Source: Turritopsis dohrnii
Taxonomy: Eukaryota; Cnidaria; Hydrozoa; Anthoathecata; Oceaniidae
Length of the DNA stretch: 64,000 nt
Direction of reading: 5' to 3'
NCBI GenBank assembly: GCA_027922465.2
Contig: BQMF02000003.1
Span: forward strand, 1,054,001-1,118,000
Shown: positions 51,201 to 60,200 of the stretch, piece by piece
Position numbering within the stretch: position 1 is the stretch's first letter
Layout: each line of letters opens with the position of its first letter
The notes under the pieces: model-generated
The model's input: the letters and a program-made list of their open reading frames with translations, nothing else
Database searches by the model: none
What the model was told of the DNA's origin: nothing
Made by a program: the position numbers and the translations under genes

Positions 51201-54200
51201 GTACTTTTTTAAACTTTTCTCAGCACCGATTTATGCTATATTCAAAAGTTATACACCGTTGGAAAGCTGAGATAATGTGGGATATTTTATGCGAAAAATT
51301 TTTTCAAAATTTTCATAAATTGAAGAAGAAAATCGAAGAAGAAAAAAAGGTCGTTTTTTTCTAAGGGTGGTACAAGCTTGATTTTTACATAGTTGGAAAG
51401 AGGAATTCTTGGCGATTACGATTATGTAATTTTTTTTTCAAAAAATTATTTATTTCGAAAGATACAGCAGGGGAAAGTGACCCATGTAAACAAACCAAAA
51501 AAATGACTTTTTTGAAAAAAAACCGGGGGTATGAAAACAGACTTTTTTTCTGTTTACATTCAAAACGATTTGTAACTGTTATTAATTAATTTTCTTCTGA
51601 TGATGAATGATAATTTTATGTTTCTTATATTTGCAAGAGACGCTTAATTCCCCTCTGTAACACCGCATATTTGTTGTTTATAACATTGTGTTATTTCATC
51701 ATAATTCTCCGTTGTAAAATTTATAATGCTTTGTACAATGTGAATTCTTTTCAATATAATTGCTTTATTGAAATTAAAAATGTTTTACGACGCAACATAT
51801 AAAGAAGATGATTAAATACTAAATGACACTTTCTACTATATGACTGTTTTCATACCCCCGTTTTTTTTCAAAAAAGTCATTTTTTTGGTTTGTTTACATG
51901 GGTCACTTTCCCCTGCTGTATCTTTCGAAATAAATAATTTTTTGAAAAAAAAATTACATAATCGTAATCGCCAAGGATTCCTCTTTCCAACTATGTAAAA
52001 ATCAAGCTTGTACCACCCTTAGAAAAAAACGACCTTTTTTTCTTCTTCGATTTTCTTCTTCAATTTATGAAAATTTTGAAAAAATTTTTCATGTAAAATA
52101 TCCCACATTTTGTCAGCTTTCCAACGGTGTATAACTTTTGAATATAGCATAAATTGGTGCTGAGAAAAGTTTAAAAAAGTACAGTGTCCACAAGCTTTTG
52201 GAATAAACTTTAGTATAGAATTATCCTTTAAAAGACCTTAATATTATTGTATTTACAGAAGGTTAGCATCGATATATCTGGTATTCGCGATAGTATTCTC
52301 AACGGTACCATCAGATGCTACTAGTGCGTAATGTATCAACCATAATACTTAATATTCTTTAAAAATAAAGCAAATAAAATCACGTTTTAACAAAAAATTT
52401 TAACACTTTAATCATAATTGTATATTTCGACCACATTGCAGACAAAAATGCTAAGATTGTGTGAGTCCAGCTTTGCATTGACGCTCAGCCCTCGTGTTTG
52501 GGGTTCATCTGTTAAATCGTTTTTGCCCCTCAGCCCATACTATGGGGTTTCAGGTGTCACTAAACCAACCTAATCTAAGAAAACGCCTGGATAAAAAATG
52601 CCTGGATGGGGCACTGAGTGAACTCTTACGGTTGGAACAAAGGACCCTGCCGTAGTATTTCAACATTACCTGGCTACCTGGGAAGACAAATTTGGCATTC
52701 AATGCTACCTCTCGAAACACTATGATCAATGAACGAGATTGTCATTGCTGCTACAATCTGTGTCAACACCAACAGGCTGACATCTATCACTTAGGATTTA
52801 ATCGCAATCGAAACACTCAACGCTGACATTGTGGTCGTCCAAGAGGCAATTCTTCAAGGTTTTCCTGAAAGATACCAGACCAACACTACCTTGTTGGCGC
52901 CGACTGATGTATTTCATTCAGCTGGTTCAGAGGGACTCATCAATTGTTCCACAACTATTTCGCCCAATTTGGCATCCCCAAAGAAATGTCAAGTGATGAA
53001 GAACCTGAGTTCGTCAGCTCAGCAACCAAAGATTTTCTTTCACAATGTGGACTCGCTTCTCCTCAGCTAAAATTGCACAATCGAATGGTGGCACTGAAGT
53101 CTCAGTGAAGACTATACAAAGACTTCTGCGATCAAAAACTGATTCCCTAAGCACAGACTGGTTCCTTCATCCCATTATGCAACTATGCAATACACCAGAT
53201 CCAGATTGCAACATTTTGCTAACAGAGATGGTTTTCGGACGTCCTATTGGTAATGCGATTGCTCTCATCAACCAACTGGAGAAGTCTGGCACAATGCTTG
53301 GCGTCGGAAAGAGGAAGCTCTCTGCCAACGTCTTTACCACACTGCTGAAGAGCATAATTTCACCTCTCAACCTATCTCTCTGCTTCACTTAGTAGATCCA
53401 TGCTACATCTAAAACCAGACCAGGTCACATCCTAAACGCTGGGATCAATCAGGTACCGTTGTAGAGGATCACATATTTACATTATAGGATATCACATATA
53501 GTTACAACTCGAAAGTTGATGGTACTGGTCGCATGACACGAAAACACAGACAACATCTCCGGCAGTTTCAGCCAGCATCTCCCGATATCATCAACTGTCC
53601 TCCACTTCACAGATGCACCAGCATCTCTTAAGTCATCAAAATGCACCTCCGGTATTACCATCTACTCAACTTTTGTCATCAGTGTCTAAAGAACCTGTTG
53701 TTGACGCTGCTGTCCCACCATCCTCGCCAGTTATTCCTGTTGCATAACCTTCACCAGTAATCACTGTTACATCACCCTCACCAGCTGTTTTGCCCCAACT
53801 GAAGGCTGCAGAAGATCCTCTACAACAGCTTCCCATGGATACAGCCATCAGTGATGACCCTCCCCTCCTCTTAAGCTGAATCCAGATCACAACACCATAG
53901 GCGCAACTGGAGGATGATAGAACTTTTTCTTCTGTTATGTTATACATAGTTCTTTATGTTTAAATTTTATAGATCAAAACACTCAATAGAACTAATAAAA
54001 CTAATCACGATATTTTGTTGGATTATTGGGGATGGTTATTCACTTAAGCACACTATTTTGACAGAGGAAATACCACCTCTTCTTAGGAAAAACTTGCAGA
54101 AATGAATCCATGCAAAAGCATAATCAAATAGCATTTCTTAAGTCTGAAACAGGTTAAATCTCGTTAAATTACGTCACCTGGTAAAGCAGCTAAAAATGAA

Positions 54201-57200
54201 AATGAAAGCTGCAAGTAGTGACAAGATGTTAACAAAAAGACTAAAATCTTACCAAAACATGACTTTCCAGCATTTAATCGTTCACCTGTGCCATAATAAC
54301 CTCTTTTGCAAACACATCTATAATCACCAGATTTTAGATTACACCCACAAAGAGCATTTGGGTCACAATCTCCGCATAAGTTAGGATTTACTTGAAAGGT
54401 TTCATAATCTTTCTCATATGGATCTAAGTGATAAACAAAATTAACTGTAAGGATAAAATAGTTTTGAATGATAATTTTTCACTTACAGGATTTATTTTTT
54501 AAGGGTGCAGTTTCAGTTTAAAGACCTTCTTAAATTATACCTTTCCATTTGATTTCCATCATACCAGTGAAAATAAATCTTGAACTGACATTTCCCTCTT
54601 TTGAAAAAACAACAGGGGGGATTATTAGTTATTAAAAATCAAAATGAAAAATTGTTTTTACGTTAAAAATCATAATTAAGATTTGCTATGGCAAACTTTC
54701 CAACTGATGTAATGATCTTCGTGATCATTATTGACTAGGCATATTTTAACAGTATCATGTGCACTGACACACTCAAATTATGAAGTTTTCCCATCCATTC
54801 CCCTTTCTTTTAATTCACATTTGCACATAATTAAGGTTTCAGCAAAAACTTTGAGAATTCCAATGAATGAGAAGATCAATGATAAGGAAAACATACCAAG
54901 TACTATTTCTCAACAAACTTTTTCAATAAAAAAGTCTACAAGTTATATAATATACAATACAATTTAAGATGATATAGGAATTGTTTTTTATTTCTTTCAC
55001 CATGAACCTGTTGACTAATCAAAGTAATCAATGTGACTTCCAGATACAAAAACATTATCATTTAAAATTTTCATCAGTTTTTTCGCTGAATCCAAGCAGT
55101 TCACTATTTTTCCCATATCAAACAGTTCCCTGAAGAATTTTCTTGTCTGCTCATCACCAGAAAAATCCCTTAAATGTCTAGCCATAGCTGTATTCATCGG
55201 TCCAGGGGCATAATTTAAAGTACGTATTTGAGGACAATCAACTGTTAAATTTCTCATGAACATGTCCATACATGCTTTTGCACTTGCGTACCACCCACTG
55301 TATCTGAATGGCTGAATAGCAGCTATAGATGAAGTGTTAACAACCAAGCAATTTGCACCTTTAAATTCTTTGCAAAACTTGGTAACGATGAACATAGGTG
55401 AAACCACATTTATATTGAAATGATTCTGTAAGGCAGTCACATCATCATTTTCAATAATTTCCTTTGTTACAGGCCCAAGTGTTCCAGCATTATTAAATAT
55501 CACAACATGCTGAAAATCTTTTTCAAGTGCAACTGTAACATCTGTAATAACTTTTTTAACATTGGCAACCTCTTGAAGGTCCAGTGAAATTGTTTCAATC
55601 TTTATGGCTTCCAGATTCTTCGCATGTTTCATTACTAACTGTTGTGTACTGATCAAGTCTTCAGTATTCCTGGCCAGCAAAATGACTTTAGACCCAGGTT
55701 TTGCTGTTTTTAAAATACCACATTCCTGAAACAACAACTCGGCTATTGATTGGCCAAACCCTTGACTTGCTCCAGTAATTAAACACAAACATTTTCCAGA
55801 ATCCATCATTGTTTAAAAGCAAAATACTTCAGTAGAATTTCAGTCAATGTTTTATATGATAGTTGCAGTCTAATAATGAATTGATAAATGGTTACAATCA
55901 CAGTATAATATAAGAGAAATATAGTAAAGGTTTCCTGAAGAGTGGGAATTAGGCATTTTAGTAAAAACACCAAACGAACCATTTTGTTTAATCTAGAATG
56001 GTCTTTGTAAAGATATCTCCATGTGCATTATAATCTTAAAGTTGTGTTTGTGTTGATGATGTAAACGCTTCTTTTACTTTCAATGTTATCTACAAGATCT
56101 TTTTGCAAGGTGAATTGCCTGTTCTCCTGACAGTAGGAATATAACATAAATGGAGATTAAAGGATATCTGTTTACCAAGCTGGTTGCCTGAAGTGTTGCT
56201 ACCACGTCAACACAATCACCTGATATTCGATGCTCTTGTTTGTTTGTTAAGATTCAGTTGATCCGACCCGAATCGTTCAATGACATTGTATGCATTTAAT
56301 TCATTATGAATCATAAAGTTCATTCTACACGAAGCAAAAATTGTTTTTGTTATTTTTTGTGCCATTTTTTTGAGTTTGTTATTATCGAGGTTTTAGGGGT
56401 TTGAGGGACGAAAAATTAGGTTCCTTAAGTCGAGATTTCGCTTAATCGGCGGTTCGCTACACCGACTCAATGGAAACAGAAGTTATAGAAACAGAAAGAC
56501 GCACAAAAACTGTCGTGCAAGGATTGCTTCTGGCCTTAGCGTCTGCTGCTGCTATGTTTGACGGTTCAGAGGTTCGATCACGTGTGCAGCCTAAAAAAGA
56601 ATTTCGTGTATTGGTGTGGTGTTATCACAAAATCACAAATTATTAAAAGGGAGTAGAGTGTGGTTGGGCCGGTTGGTTGTGGTCGATGTCGATGCCAAGA
56701 TTTTGACTTCTTACAATTGCAGCAGTTGGTAGTAGCTGGTTATTCCTGTGAATATTATATGTATGGTTTTATCCGCAAAAAGTTTTTATGTATAAAAATC
56801 CCCAGCAAATTTCTATTTTATTAACTAACAATATAAATGTACATCACAAAAATCTTTGGATTTTGATTTAGCTATATTGTTTTTTCAGAATGACTTGTAG
56901 TTTCAGTTGAACCTTCCAGTGTTTGTCTTTTTCTTTTCAGAGTACCTTAAAGTCACAATAAGTTGTGTACTACACAAAAAGTCGTGAGCACAAATTGTCA
57001 CAATCAAATTATTGTTGCAACTTTCATTCATGACATTTTGTGTATGATGCAACATTTTTCTTTTTTAAGATTCGTGACTTTTTGTCCTCACGACTTTTAG
57101 ATATTTTCACAAAACATATTTCGCAGGTCTCCAGCTTATTTCTGGAAAGGTGAACCCTGAAGAATTTTTTGTTACTTATAATCTAACAACAATTGCCATT

Positions 57201-60200
57201 GCTGCTTGCAAAAGAGCACTGCAATGGAGATCATACAAATTTTTGCCATCACAGTGCGATTGCTCTTTCTGTAGGAATTGCGTGAACATGAAGATTTTGT
57301 TCCTGTTGATGAAAATTCTTGTGTTCTTTGTGATATAAAATATTGTTTAGCTTCAGTATTAGTGTTATGTTCGAATCTTCAAAGAGTGTACAAAGAATGA
57401 CACATCTAGTGGAAATTTAATCTTTTGTTGAACATACATATCAGCTGCCATCTTGTCCATCATATTTTACACTGATGTTTGAAAACTTTTTCTGTTTACC
57501 TGGTTATCATACTGTTAAATATAAACAGACGATCAGTTATCAGTGACGTATCCAGAGTTTTTTTGGGCATACTGGTACATACATTGGAGTGCAGTGGCCC
57601 ACAAAGGCGCCACCATGGTTGGCGCTGAGCGGGAAAAGTTTGGAAATTTGTACCTCCAGATGATCTAAAAATGCACTCTCTAGACATACAATGACATTAA
57701 AAATTAGCATATGACATGTCATATTTTTTGTTTTTAATCCTTGTTACAAGGAAACATCAATATTTCTCCCACGCAAGTTCGAACCCTGGATCACGATGCA
57801 CACACATGCGTTGACGAACAATTTCTGCCAATGTTTTTAAATCTAATGCGCATGTGCTACAAAGTTTACAGCGTCCAAAATTCTGTGTTATTGTTTCCTC
57901 AGATGATATGCGACCGAACAAAAGTGTATTCAAAAAGCTAATAAAATCCAAACAATTCAATTTGAGCGACTAGGTGTTATCACAACGCGGGAAATGATAT
58001 TTCAAGAAGTCACCTGGTTTCTATGGTGGAACTTATAATGAACACTCAAACCTGGAAGTGTTTCAAGAGGAAGGGAGGAATGCGATAGTAAATATTTTTA
58101 TTCGCCAGAAAAATTAGTTAAATAGTCTTCTTTGGAATATAAGTACTGTACCCCATTACATCCTTCGCATAGAAACCATGCAATATTACTAATTTTTGTT
58201 CTTGCATCTACTGAAAAGAGTAAACAAAATTTTTTTTTGTGCACGCGTGGAAGATGGGGCACGAAGTAATGAGCGAAAAACAAAAGTTGATACGTCAATC
58301 CAACAGCAAAATGGGACGTAGTGCTGACTGCTTTGTAGAGGTTTTTGGGAGTAAATCATAGCATAAAACGACTTATATGTGAAGGTTTGTAAGAAATAAG
58401 GTTAAATAACTGTTAAAAGATTGTTTTTACATAAAATATTCAAAGTTTAAATTCCCAAAATTTCTTTTTTTGGGCGCGAGAGTTTGGGCGCCAATACCGG
58501 CAGTCTTCTCCTTTTAAAAATATCATGCGTGCGGTAAAATGCACTCGTAAAATTCCCTACGCGTGCGATTCGTACCAGTGCGATCTGATATTTTACGTGA
58601 TTGGAAAATATACCTCCTTTTAATAACTTTGAAAACGAATAAGTAATATCATTGCGCAAAAATTGGCACGATGCATTCAGGAACACCTTTTTTTTCTTTA
58701 TTACTTTTTAAAACTTCTTCATAACTTTTACAACTAAAACATGTCCATCTCATTATCACTCTGGCTCTCATCTTCACTTATTCATATTCGTTATTTGACT
58801 CATCACTATTTTCATCTGTTGGTCCTGTTCTGTCATTTTCATCAACGGCGATCTTTATGAAGTTAAATCGACGCCAAAATCTCGTTTATCAAGTCGTCGA
58901 GTCGTTTTAGATGTTGACTTGTGACGTCATTAATCGTTTTAGAAGTTAACGCGGTTCACAATAAGGCGACATACAAGTCGTCGAGTCGTTTTAGATGAAC
59001 ACTCGTTTTTCAATTTGAGGCGTCTTAGAAATTGGGGTCGCTAGATGCTGTGTAATTGAGGCGCTTCGGAAGATTAGCCGTTTTAGATGTTCAGTCGGTT
59101 CAGAAAATGAGGCGGTGCAACCTGATTACCAGTTTCTCTAAATCAGTGTTGGCTTTTACACAAAAACAGATTTTTTGTGTCATATTTACATAAGTCATGA
59201 TGCTGGCCGTCGTGTTTTCTAGTAGTTGCATGAAGCATGGTTATGAATGAAAAAATGACCAAACTGTGAAGGATTCCCTTTTCTTTCAGATGCATTTGAT
59301 TGTTTGTTAGTAGAACTCTGAATCTTTATGAAATATGTACCTCACATTAATATGTTCATGTTCAGTTAGTGTGGAACACCTTTATCGCCTGATTTCAAGA
59401 AAGGGGCTCACGAATAGTGTCATTTTGAATAAACAGATCATGAAATTGTAGTATTTTTTGATATGAAAGACCGACAAATTTTGAACAACGCGTCATCATC
59501 TGAAACGAACAAACTTCTAAAACGCCTTCATTTGAAAAGCGAGTGTTCATCTAAAACGACTCGACGACTTGAATATCGACTTATTGTGAACCGCGTTAAC
59601 ATCTAAAACGACTCGACGACTTGACAAACGAGATTTTGGCGCCGAATTAACTTCATAGATCTTCTTACGTTGACATTCATTATCGTCGTTGAAGTTTCCT
59701 CTTTTTCTGCAAATGAATATCAACTGCACGCTCGATAAGATCTGCTCGCTCGTAATCGGACCAAATAGAGTCGTCGCACTTGATATTCATTGCCATTTCA
59801 ACAAAAACTTATTGAATGAAATGACTAGAAGACTTTACAATTTTCGTTCGATCGAACATGGCATGTCTTCGCAAGTCGAACAATAGGGCACGTGATGTTG
59901 AAGAGAAATGTATGAGAAAAAATATTCCAGTCTGGAAATCATTTCTAAATAGAAACCGGGTGACTGCAATAAATTCCGCGGCATTTCTTGACTCGTTAAA
60001 ATCATACGCTATGCCCACGAACAAAGGATTTTTTCACACGGTGATGACAAATCGGCACGTGCGATCAAATGTACGCCTAGGACTTTTTAAGCGTGTGATA
60101 GCGCGTGCGCATGCGATCGCACTCGTCAAAAAGAGAAGACTGTACCGGTCTACCGAATCAAATCCTCCCTGGATACGTCCCTGGTTATTTCAAAAGTAAC

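Larger units (their letters stand above)
49443..54042 (+). mobile_element. Ty3/gypsy LTR retrotransposon, degenerate
   Basis: Two near-identical 134/135-bp LTRs (TGGAGGATGATAGAAC ... TTATTCA) bracket 4.3 kb on the plus strand. Degraded RNase H (50850-50945) and integrase (52930-53330) coding are seen, both broken. A foldback element is nested at 51170-52213. Flanks CTTAG / CTTAA are a possible 5-bp target-site duplication with one mismatch. Lies in polydom intron 2. Confidence 0.85.

Noticed and set aside
57150..57338. Plus ORF with several cysteines
   Set aside because: No family match and no exon borders; AT-rich intronic sequence.
58700..58850. Acidic minus-strand reading ([25 protein letters not shown]) beside the foldback element
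   Set aside because: Short, ended by a stop, with no recognised domain; may be a broken gene or transposase tail but cannot be supported.
59858..60199. Plus ORF of 113 codons
   Set aside because: No domain, no splice context, odd composition; probably chance in a repeat flank.
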